Shown here: positions 10,117-19,046 of the stretch, piece after piece
Layout of the letters: every line of letters begins with the position of its first letter
How positions within the stretch are numbered: position 1 is the stretch's first letter
Source: Mycobacterium kyorinense
GTDB taxonomy: Bacteria > Actinomycetota > Actinomycetes > Mycobacteriales > Mycobacteriaceae
Length of the DNA: 64,000 bases
NCBI RefSeq assembly: GCF_002101735.1
Contig: NZ_LQPE01000106.1
Coordinates: forward strand, 1 to 64,000
Reading direction: 5' to 3'
The notes under the pieces: model-generated
Databases searched by the model: none
Told to the model about the DNA's origin: nothing
Seen by the model: the letters and a program-made list of their open reading frames with translations, nothing else
Made by a program: the position numbers and the translations under genes

Positions 10117-11264
10117 CGCCGGAGCAGCGGCAGCTGCAAGCCGAGCTGCGGCAATACTTTTCGAATCTGATCTCGCCCGACGAGCGCAGGGCGATGGAGT
10201 CCGACCGGCACAACGAGGCGTACCGTGCGGTGATCCGGCGGATGGGCCGCGACGGCAAGCTCGGGGTGGGATGGCCAAAGGAGTTCGGCGGCTTAGGTTT
10301 CGGCCCGATCGAGCAGCAGATCTTCGTCAACGAAGCGCATCGAGCCGACGTGCCGCTGCCCGCGGTGACGCTGCAGACCGTCGGGCCCACCCTGCAGATC
10401 TACGGCAGCGAGATGCAGAAGAAGAAGTTCCTGCCGGCGATCCTGGCGGGCGAGGTGCACTTCGCGATCGGCTACACCGAGCCGGAGGCGGGCACCGACC
10501 TGGCTTCGTTGCGCACCACGGCGGTTCGCCACGGCGACGAGTACATCGTCAACGGCCAGAAGATCTTCACCACCGGCGCGCATGACGCCGACTACATCTG
10601 GCTGGCCTGCCGCACCGACCCGGATGCGGTGAAGCACAAGGGCATTTCGATCCTGATCGTCGACACCCAGGACCCCGGCTACTCCTGGACGCCGATCATC
10701 CTGTCCGACGGCGCCCACCACACCAACGCCACCTACTACAACGACGTCCGGGTGCCGGCCGACATGCTGGTCGGTGAGGAGAACGGCGGATGGCGGTTGA
10801 TCACCACCCAGCTCAACAACGAGCGGGTGATGCTCGGCCCAGCCGGCCGGTTCGCCAGCATCTACGACCGGGTGCACGCGTGGGCGTCCAAGCCGGGCGG
10901 CGACGGCGTCACGCCGATCGACCACGACGACGTCAAGCGCGCGCTGGGCGAGATTCATTCGATCTGGCGGATCAACGAATTGCTCAACTGGCAGGTGGCC
11001 GCCGCCGGCGAGGACATCAACGTGGCCGACGCCGCCGCCACCAAAGTCTTTGGCACCGAGCGGGTTCAGTATGTCGGTCGGCTCGCCGAGGAAATCGTCG
11101 GCCGCTACGGCAACCCCGCCGAGCCGGAGACCGCGGAGCTGCTGAGCTGGCTGGATGCCCAGACCAAGCGCAACCTGGTTATCACCTTCGGGGGTGGCGT
11201 GAACGAAGTGATGCGGGAAATGATCGCCGCCTCGGGTCTCAAGGTGCCGAGGGTGCCGCGATGA
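10101..11264 (+). CDS. fadE29: FadE29 (ChsE2-type), catalytic acyl-CoA dehydrogenase subunit
   Basis: 387 aa, exactly the length of Rv3543c. Full acyl-CoA dehydrogenase: N-terminal helices from MFVDLTPEQRQLQAELRQYF, FAD-contact block FAIGYTEPEAGTDLASLRTTA near residue 125, and C-terminal FGGGVNEVMREMIA. Obligate partner of FadE28 in dehydrogenating the C22 propanoyl-CoA side chain. The overlapping starts and stops on both sides (16 nt with fadE28, ATGA with chsH2) fix the ATG at 10101. Confidence 0.93.
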   Translation: MFVDLTPEQRQLQAELRQYFSNLISPDERRAMESDRHNEAYRAVIRRMGRDGKLGVGWPKEFGGLGFGPIEQQIFVNEAHRADVPLPAVTLQTVGPTLQIYGSEMQKKKFLPAILAGEVHFAIGYTEPEAGTDLASLRTTAVRHGDEYIVNGQKIFTTGAHDADYIWLACRTDPDAVKHKGISILIVDTQDPGYSWTPIILSDGAHHTNATYYNDVRVPADMLVGEENGGWRLITTQLNNERVMLGPAGRFASIYDRVHAWASKPGGDGVTPIDHDDVKRALGEIHSIWRINELLNWQVAAAGEDINVADAAATKVFGTERVQYVGRLAEEIVGRYGNPAEPETAELLSWLDAQTKRNLVITFGGGVNEVMREMIAASGLKVPRVPR

Positions 11265-12199
11265 GCGACTTTGACGCCGCCGTCGAACAGGTCAAAGCCG
11301 CGGGCAAGAGCAAGCCGCGCCTGGGCCGGGATCCGGTGAACCTGCCGATGATCCACCACTGGGTCGACGCAATGGGTGATGCGAACCCGATCTACGTCGA
11401 CGAGGCGGCGGCGAAGGCTGCCGGGCACCCGGGAATTGTCGCGCCGCCGGCGATGATTCAGGTCTGGACGATGATGGGCCTGGGCGGTGTTCGGCCCGAC
11501 GATGACCCGCTGGGCCGCATCATCACGTTGTTCGACGACGCCGGCTACGTCGGGGTCGTCGCGACCAACTGCGAGCAGACCTACCACCGGTACTTGCGGC
11601 CGGGCGAAGAGGTCAGTGTCAGTGCCGAGCTCACCGACGTGGTCGGCCCGAAGCAGACCGCGCTGGGCGAAGGCTACTTCATCAACCAGCACATCACCTG
11701 GCAGGTCGGCGACGAGGACGTCGCCGAAATGAATTGGCGCATCCTGAAATTCCGGCCGCGTGAGGCAGACAAACCGGCGGTGCCCGACGACCTCGACCCG
11801 GCTGCGCTGATGCGGCCGGCGTCGTCGAAGGACACCCAGTTCTTCTGGGACGGCGTGAAAGCGCACGAGTTGCGGATCCAGAAGCGCGCCGACGGCAGCC
11901 TGCAGCACCCGCCGGTGCCCGCGGTGTGGCAGGACGCTAAAAAAGAGGTGGCGCCATCGGATTATCTCGTGGCCAGCGGCAAGGGCACGGTGTTCAGCTT
12001 CGTGGTGCACCACGCGCCGAAGGTGCCCGGCCGGACGCTGCCGTTCGTCATCGCGCTGGTCGAACTCGAGGAGGGGGTGCGGATGCTCGGTGAGCTGCGC
12101 GGGGTCGATCCGTCGCGCGTGGAGATCGGAATGCCGGTCCGGGCAACGTATATCGACTTCCCGGACTGGACACTGTATGCGTGGGAGCCGGACGAATGA
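11261..12199 (+). CDS. chsH2: ChsH2, MaoC-like hydratase plus DUF35 subunit
   Basis: 312 aa, matching the 311-aa Rv3542c. An N-terminal MaoC/hot-dog hydratase half (residues about 10-160, with HPGIVAPPAMIQ) is joined to a C-terminal OB-fold DUF35 half beginning near residue 185 (FFWDGVKAHELRIQKRADG). The MaoC half pairs with ChsH1 to hydrate the steroid 17(20)-enoyl-CoA; the DUF35 half binds the aldolase Ltp2. ATG overlaps the fadE29 stop, and its TGA overlaps the chsH1 start, so the whole complex is translated from coupled cistrons. Confidence 0.93.
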   Translation: MSDFDAAVEQVKAAGKSKPRLGRDPVNLPMIHHWVDAMGDANPIYVDEAAAKAAGHPGIVAPPAMIQVWTMMGLGGVRPDDDPLGRIITLFDDAGYVGVVATNCEQTYHRYLRPGEEVSVSAELTDVVGPKQTALGEGYFINQHITWQVGDEDVAEMNWRILKFRPREADKPAVPDDLDPAALMRPASSKDTQFFWDGVKAHELRIQKRADGSLQHPPVPAVWQDAKKEVAPSDYLVASGKGTVFSFVVHHAPKVPGRTLPFVIALVELEEGVRMLGELRGVDPSRVEIGMPVRATYIDFPDWTLYAWEPDE

Positions 12200-12585
12200 C
12201 CGCTGTGGGTACCACGCTGCCCGAGTTGAAGCTCTACGGCGACCCGACGTTCATCGTGTCGACGGCGCTGGCCACCCGGGATTTCCAGGATGTCCACCAC
12301 GACCGGGACAAGGCTCAGGCCAAGGGGTCCAAAGACATCTTCGTCAACATCCTCACCGACACCGGCTTGGTGCAGCGCTACATCACCGACTGGGCCGGCC
12401 CGTCGGCGGTCATCAAGTCGATCGGCTTGCGGCTCGGTGTGCCGTGGTATGCCTACGACACCGTGACCTTCTCCGGAGAGGTAACCGCCGTCGAGGATGG
12501 CCTGATCACCGTGAAAGTGGTGGGCCGCAACAGCCTTGGCGATCACGTGATTGCCACGGCCACACTGACGATGGGGGGCGCGTGA
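12196..12585 (+). CDS. chsH1: ChsH1, small MaoC-like hydratase subunit
   Basis: 129 aa, the exact length of Rv3541c. Single hot-dog domain carrying the catalytic hydratase-2 type motif region ATRDFQDVHHDRDKAQ near residue 30 (Asp and His). Forms a heterotetramer with ChsH2, and the larger complex with Ltp2 carries out hydration then retro-aldol cleavage. Start chosen at ATG 12196, which overlaps the chsH2 TGA (ATGA); the alternative start at 12181 would lie further inside chsH2. Confidence 0.93.
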   Translation: MTAVGTTLPELKLYGDPTFIVSTALATRDFQDVHHDRDKAQAKGSKDIFVNILTDTGLVQRYITDWAGPSAVIKSIGLRLGVPWYAYDTVTFSGEVTAVEDGLITVKVVGRNSLGDHVIATATLTMGGA

Positions 12586-13745
12586 TGTTGTCCGGCAAAG
12601 CCGCCATCGTCGGGATCGGCGCCACCGACTTCTCCAAGAACTCCGGCCGCAGCGAGCTGCGGTTGGCCGCCGAGGCGGTGGCTGACGCCCTCGACGACGC
12701 CGGTCTTGCGCCGTCGGATGTCGACGGGCTGACCACGTTCACGATGGACACCAACACCGAGGTGGCCGTCGCGCGGGCGGCCGGAATCGGTGAGCTGAAG
12801 TTCTTTTCGAAGATCCACTATGGCGGCGGCGCGGCCTGCGCGACCATTCAGCAGGCCGCGATGGCCGTCGCCACCGGAATCGCCGACGTCGTAGTCGCCT
12901 ACCGGGCATTCAACGAGCGGTCCGGCATGCGATTCGGACAGGTGCAGACCCGGCTGACCGAGAACGCCGACTCCACGGGTGTCGACAACTCGTTCTCGTA
13001 TCCGCACGGCCTTTCCACGCCCGCCGCTCAGGTGGCGATGATCGCCAAGCGCTACATGCACCTATCCGGTGCGACCAGCCGCGACTTCGGCGCCATCTCG
13101 GTGGCCGACCGCAAGCATGCCGCCAAGAATCCCAAGGCCTACTTCTACGAGAAGCCGATCACCATTGAGGACCACCAGAATTCGCGGTGGATCGCCGAAC
13201 CGCTGCGGCTACTGGACTGCTGCCAGGAAACCGATGGCGCGGTCGCGATCGTGGTGACGTCGGTCGAGCGGGCAAAGGACCTCAAGCACCGGCCGGCTGT
13301 GATCGAGGCCGCGGCGCAGGGCTCCAGCCCCGACCAGTACACGATGGTCAGCTACTACCGGCCCGAGCTCGACGGCCTGCCGGAGATGGGTCTGGTCGGC
13401 AAGCAGCTGTGGGCGCAGTCGGGGCTCAAGCCGACCGACATTCAGACCGCGGTGCTCTACGACCACTTCACCCCGTTCACGCTGATTCAGTTGGAGGAGT
13501 TGGGATTCTGCGGCTGGGGTGAGGCCAAGGACTTCATCGCCGACGGCGCGATAGAGATCGGGGGACGGTTGCCGATCAACACCCACGGCGGTCAGCTCGG
13601 CGAGGCCTACATCCACGGCATGAATGGAATCGCCGAGGGCGTGCGGCAATTGCGCGGCACCTCGGTGAACCAGGTCGACGGCGTCGAGCATGTGCTCGTC
13701 ACCGCTGGCACCGGCGTCCCCACGTCGGGCCTGATCCTGGGCTAA
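12585..13745 (+). CDS. ltp2: Ltp2, thiolase-fold aldolase removing the last side-chain carbons
   Basis: 386 aa, as in Rv3540c. SCP-x/thiolase-like protein that, with the ChsH2 DUF35 domain, cleaves the 17-hydroxy-propionyl-CoA side chain to propionyl-CoA and androstenedione. Visible: MLSGKAAIVGIGATDFSKNSGRSE at the start, GGGAACATIQQAAMAV at the nucleophile-elbow position, and NTHGGQLGEAYIHGMNGIAEG near the end. The ATG shares one base with the chsH1 stop; a GTG three bases earlier is an equal alternative. Last gene of the cyp125 operon. Confidence 0.92.
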   Translation: MLSGKAAIVGIGATDFSKNSGRSELRLAAEAVADALDDAGLAPSDVDGLTTFTMDTNTEVAVARAAGIGELKFFSKIHYGGGAACATIQQAAMAVATGIADVVVAYRAFNERSGMRFGQVQTRLTENADSTGVDNSFSYPHGLSTPAAQVAMIAKRYMHLSGATSRDFGAISVADRKHAAKNPKAYFYEKPITIEDHQNSRWIAEPLRLLDCCQETDGAVAIVVTSVERAKDLKHRPAVIEAAAQGSSPDQYTMVSYYRPELDGLPEMGLVGKQLWAQSGLKPTDIQTAVLYDHFTPFTLIQLEELGFCGWGEAKDFIADGAIEIGGRLPINTHGGQLGEAYIHGMNGIAEGVRQLRGTSVNQVDGVEHVLVTAGTGVPTSGLILG

Positions 13746-13751
13746 CCCGCG

Positions 13752-13810
13752 CCGAGCGTAACGCCAGGGCGAAGTCGAGCCGGAAATCCCGCCGTGGCGT
13801 TACGCTCGCG
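13752..13810. repeat. Palindromic element A, left of the nuclease pseudogene
   Basis: A perfect 14-bp inverted repeat, CGAGCGTAACGCCA at 13753-13766 and its complement at 13795-13808, encloses a 28-nt loop containing ATCCCGCC. It starts 8 nt after ltp2, so it could also end ltp2 transcription. It is related to elements at 14675, 33612 and 34537. Confidence 0.75.
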
Positions 13811-13842
13811 GACGTGTCGGTGCGCGGATGCACACTCCATGC

Positions 13843-14681
13843 GTGGGGGAGCCATTCATCGGAAGTGAGGCACTCGCTGCCGGCTGGCTGACGCGGCATC
13901 GGCTTCGTACGCATTTCGTCACGCTCCATCAAGACGTGTACGTCCGCAAAGGTTCGAGCTGACGGCGGTGGTGCGGGCGAAGGCATGCTGGTTGCGGTCT
14001 CGGCGTCGCGGCATTCTCGCCGGCTACTCGGCGTCGGCGCTGCACGGAGCACGGTGGATCGACTCCCGGCGGCCTGCCACGATCATCGACACCAACCGGC
14101 GGCGCGCGCCCGGTGTCGAAGTGTGGGAGCAGCTGATCGAGCCCGACGAAATCTGCCTCATCGGCGCGATGCGCGTCACCACGCCCGCGCGCACCGCCCT
14201 CGACCTTGCCTGCCGGTATCCCGTAGACGAGGCTGTAGCGGCGATCGACTCACTGGCCCGGGCTACCCGGCTCAAGCTGGGCGAACTCGATGTCCTTGTC
14301 GAGCGCCACAAGGGCTCGCGGGGCATCAGGCGGGCCCGCAGGGCCCTGGACCTCGTCGACGCGGGTGCGGAGTCACCGCGAGAGACGTGGCTGCGGCTGT
14401 TGCTCATCCGTGCTGGCTTTCCACGTCCCCGAACTCAGATCCCGGTTTACAACGAATATGGCGTTTTGATCGGGGAGGTCGACACCGGATGGGAGGAAAT
14501 CAAGGTAGCCGTCGAATACGAGGGCGACCACCATTGGAAGAGCCGCTGGCAGTTCGTCAAGGACGTCAGGCGACTCGAGGCGTTGACCGAAGCAGGTTGG
14601 ATCGTCGTTCGCGTGACTGCAGAGGACACCCCCGCCACCGTCGAGCGTCGGGTGGCCGCCGCCCGGACCCGTCGACTGTAA
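13843..14681 (+). pseudogene. Frameshifted AbiEi-N/DUF559-type nuclease gene
   Basis: A frame starting at GTG 13843 encodes VGEPFIGSEALAAGWLTR and then stops at 13960-13962 (TGA). The homologous protein continues in another frame as ELTAVVRAKACWLRSRRRG to the stop at 14679-14681. The intact relative at 33626-34501 reads straight through the same junction, so about one base has been lost near 13950. The C-terminal part keeps the restriction-like DUF559 region (GWEEIKVAVEYEGDHHW, then RLEALTEAGWIVVRV). The 5' remnant is antitoxin-like in AbiEi proteins. An internal start could still yield a 237-aa protein. The gene is bracketed by two related palindromes. Confidence 0.82.
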
Positions 14682-14730
14682 CGGGGGGCGGGAAATGACG
14701 CGAAATCCCGCCGTGGCGTTACGCTCGGCG
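14675..14730. repeat. Palindromic element B, right of the nuclease pseudogene
   Basis: Positions 14702-14727 repeat 13783-13808 of element A without a mismatch (26 nt, including CCCGCCGTGGCGTTACGCTC). The left arm is degraded (GTAACGGGGGGCGGGAAA). The pseudogene's stop codon lies inside the left arm. Confidence 0.75.
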
Positions 14731-14740
14731 CAAAGGCCGG

Positions 14741-15601
14741 CTAGGCCGGGACCAGCTCCACGCCGGACAGCACTACCGCGTTCTCGCGGCCAGGTGCGAC
14801 GACGCTGGCCAGCAGCCGGCCGTCTTCCTTCCACACACCGGCCCGCAAGGTCTCACCCGGGAACACCACGCCCGCGAAGCGGGCGCCGTAAGAGGCCACC
14901 CGGCTGACGTCGCTGTCCAGACAGGCGTCGACGACTGCTTTGCAGGTGATGCCGAAGGTGCACAACCCGTGCAGGATCGGCTTGGGAAACCCTGCGGCGG
15001 CAGCGAATTCGGGGTCGGAGTGCAGCGGATTGCGATCCCCGCACAACCGGTAGAGCAACGCCTGCTGCGGCAGCGTCGGCATCTCCAGCTCGACGTCCGG
15101 TGCGCGTTCGGGCGCGGAAACCGACGTCGACGGTCCGCGCTCGCCGCCGAATCCGCCCTCGCCGCGGGCGAAAATCGAGCGTCGCTGTGTCCACAGCGGC
15201 GACCCGTCCGACGCGGTCACCGACGTTTCCAGCACGACGACCGCGGCCTTGCCCTTGTCCCACACCTCGACGATCCGGCTGACGGCGCGGGCACTGCCCG
15301 ACGGCGGCAACGGCGCGGGCACGCTCACCTGCTCGGAGGCGTGCAGAATCTTGGCCAGGTCGATGTCGACGCCCGGCCAGCTGACCTTCGGCGGCTCGAT
15401 GTCGTTGAAGGAGGCCGCGACGCAGCCGAAGGTGGGCAGCACCTGCGGCTTGTGATCTATCACGTAGCTCAGCTCGCGGGGATTCATCGGGTCTGCGCCG
15501 GCTCCCAGCGCGAGGTTGTAGAGCTGCACATTGCCGGCTGTCCACGAGAATTCGACGTCACCGAACTCGGCGCCCAGTGCGACGTCCGGATTGATCGGCA
15601 T
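14741..15601 (-). CDS. hsd4B: Hsd4B/ChsH3-type double hot-dog enoyl-CoA hydratase
   Basis: 286 aa, same length as Rv3538. Two MaoC-like hot-dog repeats: an N-terminal substrate domain (residues about 1-130) and a C-terminal hydratase-2 catalytic domain with YRLCGDRNPLHSDPEFAAAAGFPKPILHGLC. This is the hydratase-2 half familiar from 17beta-HSD4 multifunctional enzymes, and it hydrates steroid side-chain enoyl-CoA esters. The ATG at 15601 follows the kstD stop after one base, so the two are co-transcribed from the KstR site beside kstD. Its 3' end faces the palindrome-bracketed pseudogene. Confidence 0.9.
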   Translation of the reverse strand: MPINPDVALGAEFGDVEFSWTAGNVQLYNLALGAGADPMNPRELSYVIDHKPQVLPTFGCVAASFNDIEPPKVSWPGVDIDLAKILHASEQVSVPAPLPPSGSARAVSRIVEVWDKGKAAVVVLETSVTASDGSPLWTQRRSIFARGEGGFGGERGPSTSVSAPERAPDVELEMPTLPQQALLYRLCGDRNPLHSDPEFAAAAGFPKPILHGLCTFGITCKAVVDACLDSDVSRVASYGARFAGVVFPGETLRAGVWKEDGRLLASVVAPGRENAVVLSGVELVPA

Positions 15602-15602
15602 G

Positions 15603-17261
15603 TCAGGCCTCCCCTGCGATGTGTAGCGCGGCCAAGTACCCGAACGTCATCGCCGGGCCGATGGTTCCACCCGGACCGGGATACGTGTGACCCATCACCG
15701 GAGCACTGACATTACCTGCAGCATAAAGCCCTTCGATGACGCTGCCGTCGTCGCGCAATGCTCGCCCGTGCACGTCGGTGCGGATACCACCCTTGGTGCC
15801 CAGATCCCCGGGCACCATCTTGGCGGCGTAGTACGGCGGGTGGCTGATCTCGCCGAGATTCGGGTTGGGTTTGTTGGTCGGGTCGCCGTAGTAACGGTCG
15901 TAGGCGCTTTCGCCGCGGTGGTAGTCCTCGTCGACACCCGAGCGCGCAAACCCGTTGAACCGCTGGACGGTCGCGACAAACTCGTCAGCCGGCAGACCGG
16001 CCTTGGAAGCAAGCTCCTCCAAACTCGGGGCCGAGACGATGACGCCGGATTCCATCCACTTGCGCGGAATGCGTTGGCCCGGCTGCAAACCCGCGAAAAT
16101 GTAGCGGTCCCGGTACTGCTGGTCGAAGATCAGCCAGGCCGGAATGTTCTCGCCGGGTCCGGGCCCCTGGCCGTGTTCCCCGCCGTACATGTGGTGAACG
16201 GCTTCGACGTAGGGCATCGACTCGTTCATGAATCGCTTGCCGGACATGTTCACGATGATCGAGCCCGGCGAGTTGCGCTCCGACAGCGCGAACCACGGTG
16301 CACCCACCAGCGGAACCGTCGGGCCCCACCACGCGTCTTCCATCAGTTCCAAAGTGGCGCCCAGCTTTTCGGCGGCCACAATCCCGTCACCGGTGTTGGC
16401 TGCGGCGCCCACGGTCCACTCTGTGCTGATCGGCGCACGCTGGTATTTGACCCGCATCTGCTCGTTGTGTTCGAAACCGCCGCAGGCCAGGATCACCCCG
16501 CGCCGGGCCCGGATCAGCTCGCCGTCGTTGACGTAGACCCCGCGCACCACGCCGTCCTCGACGTAGAGATCCGTCAGGGCCGTGTTGAGCCGTACCGGAA
16601 CCCCGGCCTCCCGCAACCCGATTCGCAGCGGGGCGATCAACGCGCGGCCCATCCCGACGAGGTTCTTACCGGTTGCCTTGGCCCACATGGTGCGCGCGCC
16701 GACCTTGAGGCTGCGCAGCACGCCGCGCGGGTGCCGCTTCAGCTGGTTCAGCCGCACGTAGTCCTGTTGCATGACAACCACATTCAGCGGGACCTTGCCG
16801 TACGGCGGCTCCAGCGCGGGCAGATCGGGCCCGAGCTTGTTGGCGTCGAATGGCTTGGGCTCGATCGAACGGCCGCCCGGCCGCCCGCCCGGGGCCTCCG
16901 GGTAGTAGTCGGAGTAGCCGGGCACCCAGCACATCTTCAGTGGTGTGTGCTTGAGCACGAACGACAGCATTTCGGGGCCGCGCTGCAAATAGGTGTCGAT
17001 GCGTTCCGGCTCGACGATGTCTCCGATGATCCCGTGCAGGTACGTACGGGCCGCCTCGGGGGTGTCGGTGACGCCGTCGCGCTTGAGCACCTCGTTGTTC
17101 GGAATCCAGACGCCGCCACCCGAGCGCGCGGTAGAGCCGCCGTAATGACCGGCCTTCTCGATGACTATGGTCTTAAGACCTCGGTGAGCGGCGGCGAGGG
17201 CAGCAACCATGCCGGCGCCGCCACTTCCGACCACGACGACGTCGAACTCCTGAGCTGTCAT
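15603..17261 (-). CDS. kstD: KstD, 3-ketosteroid delta1-dehydrogenase
   Basis: 552 aa, slightly shorter than the 563-aa Rv3537. FAD-dependent: Rossmann motif VVVVGSGGAGMVAALAAAHRG at residues about 8-28, a GGSTARSGGGVWIPNN block, and C-terminal LYAAGNVSAPVMGHTYPGPGGTIGPAMTFG. KstD introduces the C1-C2 double bond of androstenedione, which with 9alpha-hydroxylation by KshA makes ring B open. The chosen ATG (MTAQEFDVVVVG) is only one base from the KstR operator; the reading frame continues upstream to 17579 but would cross the operator and the divergent hsaE region. Confidence 0.94.
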   Translation of the reverse strand: MTAQEFDVVVVGSGGAGMVAALAAAHRGLKTIVIEKAGHYGGSTARSGGGVWIPNNEVLKRDGVTDTPEAARTYLHGIIGDIVEPERIDTYLQRGPEMLSFVLKHTPLKMCWVPGYSDYYPEAPGGRPGGRSIEPKPFDANKLGPDLPALEPPYGKVPLNVVVMQQDYVRLNQLKRHPRGVLRSLKVGARTMWAKATGKNLVGMGRALIAPLRIGLREAGVPVRLNTALTDLYVEDGVVRGVYVNDGELIRARRGVILACGGFEHNEQMRVKYQRAPISTEWTVGAAANTGDGIVAAEKLGATLELMEDAWWGPTVPLVGAPWFALSERNSPGSIIVNMSGKRFMNESMPYVEAVHHMYGGEHGQGPGPGENIPAWLIFDQQYRDRYIFAGLQPGQRIPRKWMESGVIVSAPSLEELASKAGLPADEFVATVQRFNGFARSGVDEDYHRGESAYDRYYGDPTNKPNPNLGEISHPPYYAAKMVPGDLGTKGGIRTDVHGRALRDDGSVIEGLYAAGNVSAPVMGHTYPGPGGTIGPAMTFGYLAALHIAGEA

Positions 17262-17262
17262 G

Positions 17263-17276
17263 TAGAACACGTTATA
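17263..17276. promoter_or_regulatory. KstR operator between kstD and hsaE
   Basis: TAGAACACGTTATA fits the KstR consensus exactly and is the only such site in this divergent gap. It abuts the kstD ATG (one intervening base) and lies 57 nt upstream of hsaE. Confidence 0.9.
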
Positions 17277-17333
17277 GAATTGCCCGGGTCGGGCGCTACT
17301 GGCCCGGTCACACCGACGAGGGGACTTCGGGAA

Positions 17334-18119
17334 ATGCTCACCGTCCAGGCCCGCGAGCAGCTGGCCGCCGACCTGGCGCAGGCCGAGCGCAGCCGTCGGC
17401 CGATCGCACCGCTGACGGCGGCGCACCCGGAGATCGACGTCGTCGACGCCTACGAGATCCAGCTGATCAACATCCGTCAGCGGGTGGCCGGGGGCGCACG
17501 GGTGGTCGGCCACAAGGTGGGACTGTCTTCGCTGGCAATGCAGCAGATGATGGGCGTCGACGAACCGGACTACGGCCACCTGCTCGACGAGATGCAGGTC
17601 TTCGAGGACAAGCCCGTCAAAACGGCCAACTACCTCTATCCCCGGGTGGAGGTCGAGGTCGGCTTCATCCTGGCCGACGACCTGCCGGGCGCGGAGTGCA
17701 CCGAAGACGACGTCCTCAACGCCACCGCCGCATTCGCGCCGTCGATCGAGTTGATCGACACCCGCATCACCGACTGGAAGATCGCGCTGTGCGACACCAT
17801 CGCCGACAACGCATCCTCCGCGGGATTCGTGCTCGGCAAGGAACGGGTGTCGCCCAAGGACATCGACATCACCGCGATCGACGCCGTGCTGACCCGCAAC
17901 GGCGAGGTGGTGGCCAAGGGCCGCAGCGACGCCGTGCTGGGCAATCCGGTCACGGCCGTGGCATGGCTGGCCCGCAAGGTGGAAAGCTTCGGGGTACGGC
18001 TGCGAAAAGGTGACATCGTGTTACCCGGCTCGTGCACCCGGGCCTTCGATGCCGGGCCCGGCGACAACTTCGTCGCCGAGTTCACCGGCCTCGGGTCCGT
18101 CCGGCTGTCTTTCGAATAA
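17334..18119 (+). CDS. hsaE: HsaE, 2-hydroxyhexa-2,4-dienoate hydratase
   Basis: 261 aa, same as Rv3536c. Member of the fumarylacetoacetate-hydrolase-like hydratases (BphH/TesE type): VDAYEIQLINIRQRVAGGARVVGHKVGLSS near residue 40 and PRVEVEVGFILADDL with metal-binding acidic residues. It hydrates the dienoate left from ring A to 4-hydroxy-2-oxohexanoate. First gene of hsaE-hsaG-hsaF; ATG 17334 preceded by GGGACTTCGGGA. The open frame extends back past kstD in the antisense direction, but the protein homology begins at MLTVQAREQLAADLAQAERS. Confidence 0.92.
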   Translation: MLTVQAREQLAADLAQAERSRRPIAPLTAAHPEIDVVDAYEIQLINIRQRVAGGARVVGHKVGLSSLAMQQMMGVDEPDYGHLLDEMQVFEDKPVKTANYLYPRVEVEVGFILADDLPGAECTEDDVLNATAAFAPSIELIDTRITDWKIALCDTIADNASSAGFVLGKERVSPKDIDITAIDAVLTRNGEVVAKGRSDAVLGNPVTAVAWLARKVESFGVRLRKGDIVLPGSCTRAFDAGPGDNFVAEFTGLGSVRLSFE

Positions 18120-18131
18120 CGAGGAGCATTC

Positions 18132-19046
18132 ATGCCGTCCAAAGCTTCAGTGGCGATCGTCGGGTCGGGCAACATCAGCACCGATCTGCTGTACAAACTG
18201 CTGCGCTCGGAGTGGCTGGAGCCGCGCTGGATGGTGGGCATCGACCCGGACAGCGAAGGTCTGGCCCGGGCGCGCAAGCTGGGCCTGGAGACCACCCACG
18301 AGGGCGTCGACTGGCTGCTGGCCCAGTCGGAGAAGCCGGACCTCCTGTTCGAGGCCACCAGCGCCTATGTGCACCGGGAGGCGGCGCCGCGGTACGCCGA
18401 GGCCGGCATCCGGGCGATCGACCTGACCCCGGCCGCCGTCGGGCCGGCGGTCATCCCGCCCGCGAACTTGAGGGAGCACCTCGACGCCCCGAACGTCAAC
18501 ATGATCACCTGCGGCGGGCAGGCGACCATCCCGATCGTGTACGCGGTGAGTCGTGTCGTGGAGGTGCCCTACGCCGAGATCGTCGCGTCGGTGGCAAGCG
18601 TTAGTGCCGGTCCGGGCACCCGGGCCAACATCGACGAGTTCACCAAGACCACCAGCAAGGGCGTGGAAACCATCGGCGGCGCCAGACGGGGCAAGGCGAT
18701 CATCATCCTCAACCCGGCCGACCCGCCGATGATCATGCGCGACACCATTTTCTGCGCCATCCCCGAGGACGCCGACCGCGACGCGATCGCGCAGTCGATT
18801 CACGACGTCGTCGAAGAGGTGCAAAGCTACGTGCCGGGTTATCGGCTGCTCAACGAGCCGCAGTTCGACGACCCGTCGCTCAACTCCGGCGGCCAAGCGC
18901 TGGTCACCACGTTCATCGAGGTCGAGGGCGCCGGGGATTACCTGCCGCCGTATGCGGGCAATCTCGACATCATGACTGCCGCGGCGACCAAGGTCGGCGA
19001 GGAGATCGCCAAGGAGACGCTGTCGGTGGCAGGAGGCACGCGATGA
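18132..19046 (+). CDS. hsaG: HsaG, acylating propionaldehyde dehydrogenase
   Basis: 304 aa (Rv3535c has 303). DmpF/BphJ family: NAD-binding [11 protein letters not shown] at residues about 7-17 and the catalytic cysteine in [18 protein letters not shown] near residue 125. Converts the aldehyde released by HsaF into its CoA ester, giving propionyl-CoA in this pathway; HsaF and HsaG form a channeling complex. CGAGGAG sits just upstream of the ATG, and the last four bases overlap the hsaF start as ATGA, consistent with the obligate partnership. Confidence 0.94.
   Translation: MPSKASVAIVGSGNISTDLLYKLLRSEWLEPRWMVGIDPDSEGLARARKLGLETTHEGVDWLLAQSEKPDLLFEATSAYVHREAAPRYAEAGIRAIDLTPAAVGPAVIPPANLREHLDAPNVNMITCGGQATIPIVYAVSRVVEVPYAEIVASVASVSAGPGTRANIDEFTKTTSKGVETIGGARRGKAIIILNPADPPMIMRDTIFCAIPEDADRDAIAQSIHDVVEEVQSYVPGYRLLNEPQFDDPSLNSGGQALVTTFIEVEGAGDYLPPYAGNLDIMTAAATKVGEEIAKETLSVAGGTR

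Noticed and set aside
13752..14730. Palindromes as CRISPR repeats or IS inverted repeats
   Set aside because: There are only two flanking copies with a gene between them, no spacer array, no transposase and no target duplication visible; I describe them as repeat elements only.
15687..17333. The large plus-strand frame from 15687 joined to hsaE (810 aa in total)
   Set aside because: It is antisense to kstD and crosses the KstR operator; the protein homology begins only at 17334.
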